Translations under genes and position numbers: made by a program
Assembly (NCBI RefSeq): GCF_000315485.1
Contig: NZ_JH992942.1
Location: 722,028 to 786,027 of the forward strand
Length of the DNA stretch: 64,000 bases
Source: Bacteroides oleiciplenus YIT 12058
Lineage (GTDB): Bacteria > Bacteroidota > Bacteroidia > Bacteroidales > Bacteroidaceae
Direction: 5' to 3'
Notes under the pieces: model-generated
The model's input: only the letters and a program-made list of their open reading frames with translations
Told to the model about the DNA's origin: nothing
Database searches by the model: none
Part shown: in pieces, positions 45,112 to 53,879 of the stretch
Numbering within the stretch: the stretch's first letter is position 1
Layout: each line of letters opens with the position of its first letter

Positions 45112-45915
45112 ATGCAAACTTTCCGTATCGTAAAACCTGCTCCTGCATTGTCTCCTTATATCCGTTATTACTGGATATTGCGGGATGATGCCGCTATGCC
45201 GGTATCGGAACGAACCCTGCCTGTCGGCTGTGTGCAACTGGTGTTTCATAAAGGCAAACGGTTGATGTGCCTGCAAGAGTCGCAGTTGCAACCGCAATCC
45301 TTTATTAGCGGACAAACGTTCGGTTTCTCCGATGTCATGTCGACGGGAGTTATAGAAATGATAACGGTCGTCTTTCAGCCCTATACGGCAAAAGTCTTTC
45401 TGCAAATTCCCCTGCATTTTTTCAACGGACAGAATGTTTCCACGGATGAAGTGGAAGACAGGGAACTTTCCGATTTATCTTGCCGGATAACGGATACTCC
45501 GGATAACGACCAGTGCATCCGGCTGATTGAACAATTCTTTTTCCATCGCCTAGCTTCCGGTTTCGAATATAATCTGAAACGATTATCGACAGTTCTGGAC
45601 GAAATCAATCTTCATCCGCAGGTAAACACCTTGCAACTTTCCGATGCAGCTTGTCTCAGCATCAAACAATTCGGCCGTGTCTTTACCGATTATATCGGTA
45701 CTACCCCAAAAGAATTTCTCCGCATTGTGCGTATGCAGCGTGCCTTGTACGTTCTGCAACAAAATCCCGGTTTACCTTTTGCACAAGTGGCCTATGAATG
45801 TGGTTTCTCCGACCAGTCGCACATGATTAAAGAGTTTAAACTCTTTTCCGGTTACACCCCTGCGGAATACCTGTCTGTATGCGCTCCCGTCTCCGATTAT
45901 TTCTCCACTCTCTAA
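45112..45915 (+). CDS. AraC family regulator with N-terminal DUF6597-like domain
   Basis: The 267-residue protein starts with a PALSPYIRYYWILRDD-type domain (about residues 8-110). A C-terminal AraC HTH_18 follows (about 160-255): LQLSDAACLSIKQFGRVFTDY, GTTPKEFLRIVRMQRAL and PFAQVAYECGFSDQSHMIKEF. A small VOC protein and an ABM protein follow on the same strand with their own -7 boxes and may be its targets. No ligand is known. Confidence 0.88.
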   Translation: MQTFRIVKPAPALSPYIRYYWILRDDAAMPVSERTLPVGCVQLVFHKGKRLMCLQESQLQPQSFISGQTFGFSDVMSTGVIEMITVVFQPYTAKVFLQIPLHFFNGQNVSTDEVEDRELSDLSCRITDTPDNDQCIRLIEQFFFHRLASGFEYNLKRLSTVLDEINLHPQVNTLQLSDAACLSIKQFGRVFTDYIGTTPKEFLRIVRMQRALYVLQQNPGLPFAQVAYECGFSDQSHMIKEFKLFSGYTPAEYLSVCAPVSDYFSTL

Positions 45916-45955
45916 AGATGTCCGTTTTCTTCTATGGAGGTTTCCCGTCTTGCCC

Positions 45956-45963
45956 TACTTTTG
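45956..45963 (+). promoter_or_regulatory. -7 box of the VOC gene
   Basis: TACTTTTG, 46 bp upstream of the VOC start codon. Confidence 0.45.
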
Positions 45964-46009
45964 TCCTGTCTTTGCAAAGGCATAGTAATAACCCTAAAAA
46001 GAAACCAAA

Positions 46010-46387
46010 ATGAAAAAGTTGATTGCATTTTTTGAGATTCCCGCTACTGACTTCCATCGGGCTGTAGATTTTTATGAAACCGTACTGAACATGAAACTTC
46101 CGGTCTTTGAGTGTGAACAGGAGAAGATGGCATGTTTCACCGAAGACGGTGAGACTGTAGGAGCCATCTCACAATCTTTTGACCTTCTGCCCGATTTCCT
46201 GCCTTCTGAGAAGGGGGTACTTATCCATTTCAATACGGATAATATAGCGACTACCCTTGAACGTGTGTTGCAGAAGGGTGGAAAAGTACTCATTCCCTGT
46301 ACAAAGATAGAAGCTGATGGTAAAGGTTATTTTGCTGTATTCGCCGATTCGGAAGGTAACCGCATCGGTATTTATGCAGACAAGTGA
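46010..46387 (+). CDS. VOC (glyoxalase-like) family protein
   Basis: The 125-residue protein has the vicinal-oxygen-chelate pattern: IAFFEIPATDFHRAVDFYETVLNM, with a second half IHFNTDNIATTLERVLQKGGKVL and a closing GYFAVFADSEGNRIGIYA. It resembles lactoylglutathione lyase-like or bleomycin-resistance-like small VOC proteins. The substrate is unknown. Downstream of an AraC regulator. Confidence 0.87.
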   Translation: MKKLIAFFEIPATDFHRAVDFYETVLNMKLPVFECEQEKMACFTEDGETVGAISQSFDLLPDFLPSEKGVLIHFNTDNIATTLERVLQKGGKVLIPCTKIEADGKGYFAVFADSEGNRIGIYADK

Positions 46388-46410
46388 ATCAGAGTTCCGA
46401 CTTTTCTGTT

Positions 46411-46418
46411 TACATTTG
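46411..46418 (+). promoter_or_regulatory. -7 box of the ABM gene
   Basis: TACATTTG, 26 bp upstream of the ABM start codon. Confidence 0.4.
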
Positions 46419-46444
46419 CAGCATACTTTTAAAATTCTACAAAT

Positions 46445-46720
46445 ATGATTAGACTGAATGTTTTTATTCAAGTAAGCGAAAGTAACCGTGCTGCGGTGTT
46501 GGAAGCTGCAAAAGAGTTGGTAGCATCTTCTTTGAAGGACAAAGGCTGCATTGCCTATGATGTTTTTGAAAGCGCTACCCGTAATGATGTCCTGATGATT
46601 TGCGAAACATGGCAGGATGCAGAATCGTTGTCTGCCCATGAGAAAGCGGAACATTTCGTGACGTTGGTTCCCAAAATACAGGGATTGGCTTCCATGAAGC
46701 TCGAAAAGTTTGATTTCTGA
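46445..46720 (+). CDS. antibiotic biosynthesis monooxygenase (ABM) domain protein
   Basis: The 91-residue protein is a typical single ABM fold: LNVFIQVSESNRAAVLEAAK, DKGCIAYDVFESATRNDVLM, CETWQDAESLSAHEKAEHF. It is a dimeric ferredoxin-like barrel. Members act as quinol or heme-degrading monooxygenases, or have no known activity. A hairpin follows at 46728. Confidence 0.88.
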   Translation: MIRLNVFIQVSESNRAAVLEAAKELVASSLKDKGCIAYDVFESATRNDVLMICETWQDAESLSAHEKAEHFVTLVPKIQGLASMKLEKFDF

Positions 46721-46727
46721 TATCAAC

Positions 46728-46768
46728 AGAGGATATGCTCCACAAGGGTATATCCTCTGAACTTTTCT
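46728..46768 (+). terminator. terminator after the ABM gene
   Basis: AGAGGATAT (46728-46736) pairs with ATATCCTCT (46750-46758), followed by the T-rich tail GAACTTTTCTT. It ends 7 bp before the MATE start, so it may also attenuate read-through into that gene. Confidence 0.6.
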
Positions 46769-46775
46769 TATATAT

Positions 46776-48101
46776 ATGAATTTCAGCTATAAGCAAATCT
46801 GGTTAATTGCGTATCCTATTCTCATCAGCTTGCTGATGGAACATATGATAAATGTTACGGATACGGCATTCTTAGGTCATGTAGGCGAAGTGGAATTGGG
46901 GGCATCAGCACTGGCGGGTGTGCTCTATATGGCTATTTATATGCTTGGGTTTGGATTTAGTATTGGGGTTCAGATACTGATAGCACGTAGAAATGGCGAA
47001 CAGAAGTATGGTGAAATTGGCGGAATATTCATGCAAGGTGCCTTTTTCTTGTTGGCATTGGCCACTGTCATGTTTTTCTTGTGTGATTATATCACAACGC
47101 ATATTCTCGGCCGACTGATTTCTTCCGATCAGGTTTATGCTGCCGCAGCTTCTTATCTGGAGTGGAGAAGATACGGGCTTTTCTTCTCTTTTATCGCTAT
47201 CCTGTTTCGCGCTTTCTACATCGGCATTACCGAAACACGCACGCTGACGCTTAACTCTGTTGTGATGGTGCTCAGTAACGTTGTTTTCAATTATATTCTT
47301 ATATTCGGAAAGTTTGGTTTTCCGGCATTAGGCATTGCGGGGGCAGCTATTGGTTCGTCGCTGGCCGAACTGGTGTCTTTGCTGTTTTATGTAGTATATA
47401 CTTGGTTGAAAGTGGATAAAAAGAAATATGCCTTATTTCAGCGGTTCGCTTTCCGGTTGTCGGAGTTCAAACGGATTTGGAGTATTTCTTGTTGGACGAT
47501 GCTCCAATCCATACTATTTCCATCGCAATGGTTTCTGTTTTTCATTGCTATAGAGCATTTGGGTGAGCGTTCTCTGGCTATAGCCAATATTATGCGCAGC
47601 ATCAACACCTGCTTCTTTATGGTGATTTTTGCATTTGCCGATACGGCCAGTTCTATGGTTAGTAATCTCATGGGAAGTGGTAAAGATAAAAGTGAAATCC
47701 GCTTTGCATGCAGTCAGGCGATAAAGCTGGCTTATCTGATTGGAACCCCATTCTTGCTGCTATCTGTTTTATTTCCATCTGCCGTGTTGCAGATTTATAC
47801 GAACAATGAGGAATTGGTGCAGGCAGCTTTGCCTACTACCTACGTCATGTTGGTGGGATATTTTCTTTCGGCCCCAGGATTAGTTCTGTTCAATGCAGTT
47901 TCAGGAACAGGAAACACGAACCAATCCATGAGAATCATGCTGATAACGATTGCCGTCTATGTCGTTTATGTCGTCGTCATGGTTATGTACTTCAAGGTAG
48001 ATGTGGCCGTAGCCTGGACCAGCGAGTATATTTATGGAGGTATGTTGTTGCTTCTTTCCTATTTCTATTTGAAGAATCGCGATTGGAATAAACGTATCTG
48101 A
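46776..48101 (+). CDS. MATE family efflux transporter (copy 1)
   Basis: The 441-residue protein has about 12 transmembrane helices. MATE features are ITDTAFLGHVGEVELGASA-like segments (VTDTAFLGHVGEVELGASAL), GFGFSIGVQILIARRNGEQ and ALGIAGAAIGSSLAELVSLL in helix 6. Such pumps export cationic compounds with Na+ or H+ exchange. It is a close paralogue of the gene at 61127. No -7 box was found upstream, so it may be expressed by read-through of the ABM terminator. An IS lies 41 bp downstream. Confidence 0.88.
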   Translation: MNFSYKQIWLIAYPILISLLMEHMINVTDTAFLGHVGEVELGASALAGVLYMAIYMLGFGFSIGVQILIARRNGEQKYGEIGGIFMQGAFFLLALATVMFFLCDYITTHILGRLISSDQVYAAAASYLEWRRYGLFFSFIAILFRAFYIGITETRTLTLNSVVMVLSNVVFNYILIFGKFGFPALGIAGAAIGSSLAELVSLLFYVVYTWLKVDKKKYALFQRFAFRLSEFKRIWSISCWTMLQSILFPSQWFLFFIAIEHLGERSLAIANIMRSINTCFFMVIFAFADTASSMVSNLMGSGKDKSEIRFACSQAIKLAYLIGTPFLLLSVLFPSAVLQIYTNNEELVQAALPTTYVMLVGYFLSAPGLVLFNAVSGTGNTNQSMRIMLITIAVYVVYVVVMVMYFKVDVAVAWTSEYIYGGMLLLLSYFYLKNRDWNKRI

Positions 48102-48135
48102 TAGTTATAGAGAAAAGACTTGAAACTACCCCAGG

Positions 48136-48142
48136 CATCCGG
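48136..48142. repeat. left 7-bp target site duplication
   Basis: CATCCGG here and at 49829-49835 flanks the IS, evidence of transposition with target duplication. Confidence 0.75.
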
Positions 48143-48201
48143 AGGTTGTGTAAAAAGTAAGAATCAAGTGTTCTTTGACATATTGTATAAAAAGGATTTT
48201 A

Positions 48202-48209
48202 TATCTTTG
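48202..48209 (+). promoter_or_regulatory. transposase -7 box inside the IS
   Basis: TATCTTTG lies just inside the left inverted repeat, 25 bp before ATG 48235. Confidence 0.45.
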
Positions 48210-48234
48210 CTTTGATAACAATAGGATTAATTTT

Positions 48235-49713
48235 ATGGGCTATATTCAACCTTTTGATCGCAATCAACTGACTCTTCCCGAGTCTTTAGATTCTTATATC
48301 TCTTGTGAGAACCCTGTTCGTCTGATTGATGTTTTTGTCGATCAGTTTATCAAATTGCACCCTGATTTTTCATCTTATAAAGGTAACAGTCCTACAGGCC
48401 GTTCGGCTTATAGCTTTGGTACTTTACTCAAGCTGTATGTCTACGGCTATTTAAACAGTATCAGTTCTTCCCGTAAACTGGAGCGCGAGACTCTGCGTAA
48501 TATGGAGTTGATCTGGCTTCTGGGTAATCTCCATCCCGATCATAAGACTATTGCCGATTTCCGTTCCAAACAAACTTCGGGCATTCATGAATGTTGCCTT
48601 GATTTCCGCCGCTTTCTGGTCAGTTCCGGTTATATTTCAGGCAAATTGGTAGCTGTTGATGGCAGTAAAATCAAAGCCAATACCAATCGTGACGGTCTTA
48701 CTTTAGATGGTATTAATCGACAGTTAGCCTTGTTGGATACCCGTTTAGAGAAGTATCTGCACCAGCTTAATGAAAATGATCTGGTGGAAACAGCCCAGGA
48801 ACAATTATCCGAACTCTCGGACGAGCTCGGTGTGGAGAGCTCCCTACTGGAGAAGATAGCCCATTTGAGCCAACAGGTTGAAGAACTTCAGGCGGAAAAA
48901 CAGCGTATGCTGGATGAAGGTTCCAAAAGAAGCTTTCCCTCTGACCGCGAAGCTCGCCTGATGAAGACCCGCAACGGTTTTCTTCCGGCTTACAATGTCC
49001 AATCAGTGGTAGATTCCCAACATCATCTGATAGGTGCCATGCAGGTTACCGACCACCCAAATGACTTTGAAGACCTTCAATCTTCGATTCATGCCATGCA
49101 GGAAGACCTTCAGGTAGAAGTAACCCAAGCCGTTGCCGACACCGGTTATGCCAATGAAGAACAGATCCTGGCCCTTGAAGAAGAAGGCAAAGTGATTGCC
49201 GTTCCTTTCAATGAAGGAGACCATTCTCCTAAAGAAGATCGGGAGCACGGAATCTTTTTTACCTATGATGCAGACAATGACTATTATATATGCTCCCAAG
49301 AAAAGATATTACCTATTAAAGACAGGCAAGTTCGTAAACATGGAAAGCTTTATAGAAAATATCAGGGAAGAGACTGCAAGGGTTGTCCCCTGATAAAGTT
49401 CTGCACCACATCGAAAAAAGGTCGGATTATCTACCGAAGGGCAGATGCCGAACCCATAAGACAGTATATGAAGAAGTGTAAGGGGATGAAATACAAAGCG
49501 CTTATACATTTACGAAAAACATTGGTAGAACATCCCTTCGGAACTCTTAAATACTGGATGGGGCAAATACCACTCCTACTCAGAGGAAAGGAAAAGGTAC
49601 AGGCTGAAATAGATTTGTACGCAACATGCTATAACCTAAGAAGGGTGACTAACATTCAAAGCATACAGGTACTATTGCAACAAGTCCACTATTGGGGTAT
49701 TAAGTATACCTAA
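48235..49713 (+). CDS. IS1182-family DDE transposase
   Basis: The 492-residue protein starts GYIQPFDRNQLTLPESLDS, the usual IS1182 N-terminal DUF772 domain (about residues 15-90: SYSFGTLLKLYVYGYLNSI-like, with HKTIADFRS). The DDE region has LVAVDGSKIKANTN (first Asp), AVADTGYANEEQ (second Asp) and EHPFGTLKYWMGQ (Glu). A cysteine cluster, CKGCPLIKFC, lies near residue 380. It is intact and full length. An upstream in-frame extension to 48175 lies within the inverted repeat and is not used. Confidence 0.93.
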   Translation: MGYIQPFDRNQLTLPESLDSYISCENPVRLIDVFVDQFIKLHPDFSSYKGNSPTGRSAYSFGTLLKLYVYGYLNSISSSRKLERETLRNMELIWLLGNLHPDHKTIADFRSKQTSGIHECCLDFRRFLVSSGYISGKLVAVDGSKIKANTNRDGLTLDGINRQLALLDTRLEKYLHQLNENDLVETAQEQLSELSDELGVESSLLEKIAHLSQQVEELQAEKQRMLDEGSKRSFPSDREARLMKTRNGFLPAYNVQSVVDSQHHLIGAMQVTDHPNDFEDLQSSIHAMQEDLQVEVTQAVADTGYANEEQILALEEEGKVIAVPFNEGDHSPKEDREHGIFFTYDADNDYYICSQEKILPIKDRQVRKHGKLYRKYQGRDCKGCPLIKFCTTSKKGRIIYRRADAEPIRQYMKKCKGMKYKALIHLRKTLVEHPFGTLKYWMGQIPLLLRGKEKVQAEIDLYATCYNLRRVTNIQSIQVLLQQVHYWGIKYT

Positions 49714-49828
49714 TAGCGGTCATTTGCCAAAGGACAACAATAGAAATTCCAAAATAAAGAGATAAAGAGCATTTCCTTTTTAATACAAAATGTCAAAGAA
49801 CACTTGATTCTTACTTTTTACACAACCT

Positions 49829-49835
49829 CATCCGG
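49829..49835. repeat. right 7-bp target site duplication
   Basis: CATCCGG, matching 48136-48142. Confidence 0.75.
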
Positions 49836-49852
49836 AAGGGGGATACAGAAGG

Positions 49853-50245
49853 TTATTTCTTCTTTTCCTGTTTGCAATAGATGCAATAATCATAATGTAC
49901 GGTTCTTAGTTTGCCGCAATCCGGACAAGTATATTTCTTGTTTTGGCTGATAATAAATGCCTCTTCTCCTTTCTGTCTGATGTAATCGAGGTTTTCAAGA
50001 ATACTCATCTTGTATTTTAGCCGATATTGCTTATCTAAATACTTCAGTCGCTTACAGGGATATTCCATGCATTCAAAGCAGTAGTCTTCTTTCTTATCGC
50101 AGTTGGATATGGCGCAGTTCAGGCAGCTTTTACGAATTATCCCGGTTGTGCTTCTGCAACCGGGGCACTTCTTTTTTACGTCCTGAAAGGCGTGGCATAA
50201 CGTGCAGTTGATACCACAAGGAGCAATTGTAGTTATGGTTCCCAT
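49853..50245 (-). CDS. DUF3795 cysteine-rich protein
   Basis: The 130-residue protein has many cysteines in zinc-ribbon-like pairs: APCGINCTLCHAFQ, KKCPGCRS, CLNCAISNCD, CFECMEYPCKRLK, and a C-terminal YTCPDCGKLRTVHYDYCIYC. This is the DUF3795 pattern with an added zinc ribbon. Function unknown; metal binding is likely. Its start overlaps the mmcQ stop by one base (TAATG), so the two genes are coupled. Confidence 0.85.
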   Translation of the reverse strand: MGTITTIAPCGINCTLCHAFQDVKKKCPGCRSTTGIIRKSCLNCAISNCDKKEDYCFECMEYPCKRLKYLDKQYRLKYKMSILENLDYIRQKGEEAFIISQNKKYTCPDCGKLRTVHYDYCIYCKQEKKK

Positions 50246-50613
50246 TATCTTAATGTGGCATAATATTCTTCCTGCTTCTTCTTTGGCAATTTCTTAACCA
50301 CCTCTTCTATGGAATGATTGATTAATTCTTTTATAAGACTGTCCGGTACATCACTTTCCAGGTAAATGGTAATCCAGTATTTCTTGTCGGAGTAGGGGCC
50401 GAATGAAATGCCGCTATACTGCTCCAACAGTTCCGCCGATTTGATGGTGTCGCACTTCGTATCCGCCCAGAAACGTCCCTCTTTAGGATTCAATGGGGCA
50501 AAAGTAAACATCTTATCCATAATTTTATAGACAAGTGTATGCTCATCAAAAGGAAAACTCTCCGTTACCCCTTTGATGCTTAAACAATATTCCCTGTATT
50601 CTTCAATGTTCAT
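50245..50613 (-). CDS. MmcQ/YjbR family protein
   Basis: The 122-residue protein matches the MmcQ/YjbR fold: YREYCLSIKGVTESFPFDE, HTLVYKIMDKMFTFAPL, and ISFGPYSDKKYWITIYLES. The fold is CyaY-like with a DNA-binding suggestion, but no function is proven. Translationally coupled to the DUF3795 gene downstream. The AAA+ gene lies upstream with a 33-bp gap on the same strand, so all three may be one operon. Confidence 0.88.
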   Translation of the reverse strand: MNIEEYREYCLSIKGVTESFPFDEHTLVYKIMDKMFTFAPLNPKEGRFWADTKCDTIKSAELLEQYSGISFGPYSDKKYWITIYLESDVPDSLIKELINHSIEEVVKKLPKKKQEEYYATLR

Positions 50614-50646
50614 AATCGACTTTGGTGTTTACGGAAGGTGGACTCT

Positions 50647-51753
50647 TTAGAAACCAACTCTGCTTCTCCCTAAAGAAAAGTCCATGTCGTCATAATTATA
50701 TATTTCCGCTAATGTCAAGGGAGTTTTCTGTTCCGGAATATCTAAACCTTCTTCCTGAATAAGTTTGTTTACTTTCTCCGTCGCTAATTCTTTGAACTCA
50801 TACCGTGCGGCTAAACGGCCTTTTCTGAGAAGGGCTTGGTCCATATCTTTGAGCGGAGCATTGAACGTACAGATAAACTTGATGCACAATTCATCACTCA
50901 GTAATCCATCACTGATATTTAGTATGTTTACCAGTCCGGCATTCATACGGTTACTCCCATTTCGGCTTGTGAGCAATTCTTCGCAGTCTTCTACGATAAG
51001 AATTGAGTTCTTCTGTTGGCGGATAAAAGTAATGAAAGATGGGTCGGAAAGCTTATCTACCAGATCACCACCCATATAAATCATTTTCTTTTTTCCTATA
51101 TTGATGAGATGTCGGATGTAAGTTGTCTTGCCCGTCCCTTGCTTGCCGTGGAGAATGACTAACCCGCTTTTGTTGTCTTCCATCAGGAATTTTTCTATTT
51201 CGGTTGCAACAGGAGAGAAATCTTCATTATAATGAAGATCTATTTTGATGGATGTTTTGTTAACATGCGATTGCTTCAGACTGAAATAATTATGTGCAAA
51301 TGTCACGATAAATAAGTTATTTAATTGCTCGCAGTCTTTTTTATGGTCTTCGCAAATATGCAGGATATGGAATATTTCCTCTTCACTAATATCGGCATAG
51401 GCAATTCTTACACATTCGTCAAAATAACTAATCAACAGGTTGTCTTTGCAAAATAGGATGCAATCATATAATTCCTTATTGGGAGTTTCCGATCTTTCTT
51501 CATCATCTTCCTGTTCTTCATTATCAAAATAGTTATAGTAAGTATGATCAATCAGATCGAATGAGCTTTCTTGCTGATATAATTCTTTTATGGCTTCTAC
51601 GAAACTACGATTGATTTTGTATTTCACTTTTCTCATTGAAGGAAAGTGTTTGAATGTTTGATAGAATAAACTGCCAATGCTGGTATCACTGAACCATCCA
51701 TTGGAGTAATCAAAAATATCTGTTAGATCCGGAAGTGTATATTCTCTACTCAT
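50647..51753 (-). CDS. AAA+ ATPase, BCS1-like
   Basis: The 368-residue protein has an uncharacterised N-terminal half (about residues 1-190, with an acidic run NEEQEDDEERSE near 74-85). An AAA+ domain follows: Walker A HGKQGTGKTTYIR, Walker B SILIVEDCEELL, and an LRKGRLAARYEF arginine-finger/sensor region typical of the BCS1/FtsH class. The first half does not match any family I know. The partner substrate is unknown. A -7 box TACCTTTG (51782-51775) lies 21 bp upstream. Confidence 0.82.
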   Translation of the reverse strand: MSREYTLPDLTDIFDYSNGWFSDTSIGSLFYQTFKHFPSMRKVKYKINRSFVEAIKELYQQESSFDLIDHTYYNYFDNEEQEDDEERSETPNKELYDCILFCKDNLLISYFDECVRIAYADISEEEIFHILHICEDHKKDCEQLNNLFIVTFAHNYFSLKQSHVNKTSIKIDLHYNEDFSPVATEIEKFLMEDNKSGLVILHGKQGTGKTTYIRHLINIGKKKMIYMGGDLVDKLSDPSFITFIRQQKNSILIVEDCEELLTSRNGSNRMNAGLVNILNISDGLLSDELCIKFICTFNAPLKDMDQALLRKGRLAARYEFKELATEKVNKLIQEEGLDIPEQKTPLTLAEIYNYDDMDFSLGRSRVGF

Positions 51754-51774
51754 TTCTTTTTATGTTATGAGCGA

Positions 51775-51782
51775 CAAAGGTA
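51775..51782 (-). promoter_or_regulatory. -7 box of the AAA+ gene cluster
   Basis: Minus-strand TACCTTTG. Confidence 0.45.
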
Positions 51783-51908
51783 GAAAATAAATAATACTTA
51801 AAAAGAATATGAAGAAGTAATGATACATCATTTTTCATCGCTTTTGTGTGGGCATGCAAAAGTTCCATAAAAAAGAACCCGGTTTCTGTTTTGAATGCAG
51901 GCAATGCA

Positions 51909-51916
51909 TAACTTTG
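51909..51916 (+). promoter_or_regulatory. -7 box of the DUF5131 gene
   Basis: TAACTTTG, 38 bp upstream of the start codon. Confidence 0.4.
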
Positions 51917-51954
51917 TGATACATTCTAATTTAAAAAGAAATGATAACTGACAG

Positions 51955-52692
51955 ATGTTACAAATAGCTAAGAAATCATCCATGTGGAATCCCTGGCATG
52001 GCTGTCATAAGTTCAGCACAGGTTGCCAGCACTGTTATGTCTACCGTACAGATGGTAAATATGGCAAGGATAGTTCCGTTGTGACGAAGACGGAGAAGTT
52101 TGACCTGCCTTTGCAGCAGAAAAAGAACAAGACTTATAAGATACCTTCGGGCCATATGGTTTATACTTGTTTCACTTCTGATTTTCTGGTGGAGGATGCC
52201 GACGAGTGGCGTCCTGAAGCGTGGGAGATGATGCGGATACGCCAGGACCTTCATTTTCTTTTTATCACGAAACGTATCGACAGGTTGAGTGACTGCCTGC
52301 CCGCTGACTGGGGTGAGGGATATGATAATGTCACCATCTGCTGCACCATGGAGAACCAAGATAGGATTGACTATCGCCTGCCTATCTATAAAGCGGCTTC
52401 CATAAAACATAAGATTATCATCTGCGAACCTCTCCTTAGCCGGATAGATTTCCGTGGGGAACTGGGCACGTGGGTAGAACAAGTAGTAGCCGGGGGAGAA
52501 TCCGGCAGGGAAGTCCGTGTATGCGATTATAACTGGGTGCTGGATATCCGTCGGCAATGCATCGACGCCCATGTCGGCTTCTGGTTCAAGCAGACAGGCT
52601 CCTATTTGCTGAAAGAAGGTAAGGAGTTTAAAATAGCCCGTCAGTTCCAGCACTCACAGGCACGGAAGGCAGAAATAAATTACACTCCCTGA
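51955..52692 (+). CDS. DUF5131 (phage Gp37/Gp68) family protein
   Basis: The 245-residue protein starts SSMWNPWHGCHKFSTGCQHC, the Gp37/Gp68 signature with a CxxxxxxCxxC cysteine set recalling radical-SAM iron-sulfur binding. Later motifs are TCFTSDFLVEDADEWRPEAW, FLFITKRIDRL, CTMENQDRIDYRLP and VVAGGESGREVR. The family occurs in phages and bacterial accessory regions; biochemical role uncertain. An isolated gene here, with no phage neighbours. Confidence 0.85.
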   Translation: MLQIAKKSSMWNPWHGCHKFSTGCQHCYVYRTDGKYGKDSSVVTKTEKFDLPLQQKKNKTYKIPSGHMVYTCFTSDFLVEDADEWRPEAWEMMRIRQDLHFLFITKRIDRLSDCLPADWGEGYDNVTICCTMENQDRIDYRLPIYKAASIKHKIIICEPLLSRIDFRGELGTWVEQVVAGGESGREVRVCDYNWVLDIRRQCIDAHVGFWFKQTGSYLLKEGKEFKIARQFQHSQARKAEINYTP

Positions 52693-52773
52693 CTTACTGC
52701 TTTCAACTATACGGCCCGTTGCATTGTTATTATATAACGGAAACATAAGAACCGTCAGGAGAGGGGGTAGGAT

Positions 52774-53832
52774 ATGAAACAAATAATATTCGCTTTTGTA
52801 TTGTTAATAAGTTGTCTTGCTTGTGCCAATAACCGGGCCGGGCAGGCAGAAAGGAGAAAAGATATGAAGTCAACTAAAGAAATTTATCTGGCAGGAGGAT
52901 GCTTTTGGGGAACCGAACATTTCCTGAAACTGATTGAAGGTGTGGAAGCTACGCAAGTAGGCTATGCCAATGGAAATATTGCCAATCCAACCTATAAACA
53001 GGTGTGTACCGGAACCACGGATTTTGCAGAAACCGTAAAGGTTCAGTACGATCCGGCGAAAGTGGATTTACCTTTTCTGATAGACCTCTATTTCAAAACG
53101 ATAGATCCTACCAGTGTGAACCGTCAGGGAAATGATCGTGGCACCCAGTATCGTACAGGCATCTATTACACCGATTCGGCAGATTTGCCGCTCATTCGGG
53201 AAGCTGTCAACCGCCTGGCTGCGGCTTATACCCGTCCGTTGGCAGTAGAAATTAAGCCTTTGGAAAACTTCTATCCGGCAGAAGACTATCATCAGGATTA
53301 TTTAGATAAGAATCCTGGAGGTTATTGCCATATCCATCCGGAATTATTCGAACTGGCGCGTAAAGCAAAAATGCCGAAGAAGCCTGCAACTGTTTATCAT
53401 AAACCGGATGATGCCGCTTTGCGTTCGCAGCTTACAACAGAACAATATGCCGTGACTCAAAAGAATGCCACTGAACCTGCTTTCCATAACCCTTATTGGA
53501 ATGAACATCGTCCCGGCATTTATGTGGATGTGACTACAGGCGAGCCTTTGTTTGTCTCTACCGATAAGTTCGATTCCGGTTGTGGCTGGCCCAGCTTTTC
53601 CAAGCCTATCGACCGTAAACTCATTCAGGAGAAAGTGGATACTTCTCACGGTATGGTGCGCACGGAAGTTCGCAGTTCTACGGGTGATGCTCATTTAGGC
53701 CATGTTTTTACAGACGGTCCGACAGATAAAGGCGGTTTGCGCTATTGCATTAACAGTGCTTCCCTGCGGTTCATTCCAAAGGACAAGATGCAGGCGGAAG
53801 GATACGGAGATTACATTGATTTAGTGAAGTGA
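52774..53832 (+). CDS. msrAB: bifunctional methionine sulfoxide reductase MsrA/MsrB
   Basis: The 352-residue fusion has a lipoprotein-like signal ([12 protein letters not shown]). An MsrA domain (about residues 35-195) follows, with [12 protein letters not shown] (catalytic Cys) and the GYANG and YHQDYL motifs. An MsrB domain (about 215-350) has [22 protein letters not shown] and the catalytic [11 protein letters not shown]. The CxxC zinc pairs of many MsrB proteins are absent ([11 protein letters not shown] replaces YxCxxCgxxLF). It repairs oxidised methionine in exported proteins, reducing the S (MsrA) and R (MsrB) forms. Probably periplasmic or membrane-anchored. Confidence 0.94.
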   Translation: MKQIIFAFVLLISCLACANNRAGQAERRKDMKSTKEIYLAGGCFWGTEHFLKLIEGVEATQVGYANGNIANPTYKQVCTGTTDFAETVKVQYDPAKVDLPFLIDLYFKTIDPTSVNRQGNDRGTQYRTGIYYTDSADLPLIREAVNRLAAAYTRPLAVEIKPLENFYPAEDYHQDYLDKNPGGYCHIHPELFELARKAKMPKKPATVYHKPDDAALRSQLTTEQYAVTQKNATEPAFHNPYWNEHRPGIYVDVTTGEPLFVSTDKFDSGCGWPSFSKPIDRKLIQEKVDTSHGMVRTEVRSSTGDAHLGHVFTDGPTDKGGLRYCINSASLRFIPKDKMQAEGYGDYIDLVK

Positions 53833-53857
53833 TTTTTCTGTATCAGGAAAACTTTCG

Positions 53858-53865
53858 TATCTTTA
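53858..53865 (+). promoter_or_regulatory. near-consensus -7 box of the GNAT gene at 53880
   Basis: TATCTTTA differs from the consensus by one base and lies 15 bp before ATG 53880, which supports that start. Confidence 0.35.
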
Positions 53866-53879
53866 GCAAAAATGGAACT

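Larger units (their letters stand above)
48143..49828 (+). mobile_element. complete IS1182-family insertion sequence (1686 bp)
   Basis: Terminal inverted repeats of about 46 bp (48143-48188 with 49783-49828, essentially one mismatch) start AGGTTGTGTAAAAAGTAAG. They enclose a single transposase gene. A 7-bp direct repeat, CATCCGG, flanks the element. The transposase is intact, so the copy looks recent. The joined target, CCCCAGG-CATCCGG-AAGGGG, is itself hairpin-like. Confidence 0.9.

Noticed and set aside
48175-48234. 20-codon upstream extension of the transposase
   Set aside because: It runs into the terminal inverted repeat and over the transposase -7 box; IS1182 proteins start at the GYIQPF region.
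49853-51753. The AAA+/MmcQ/DUF3795 set called as a phage-defence system
   Set aside because: No nuclease, toxin or known defence partner is visible; the claim would rest only on accessory location.
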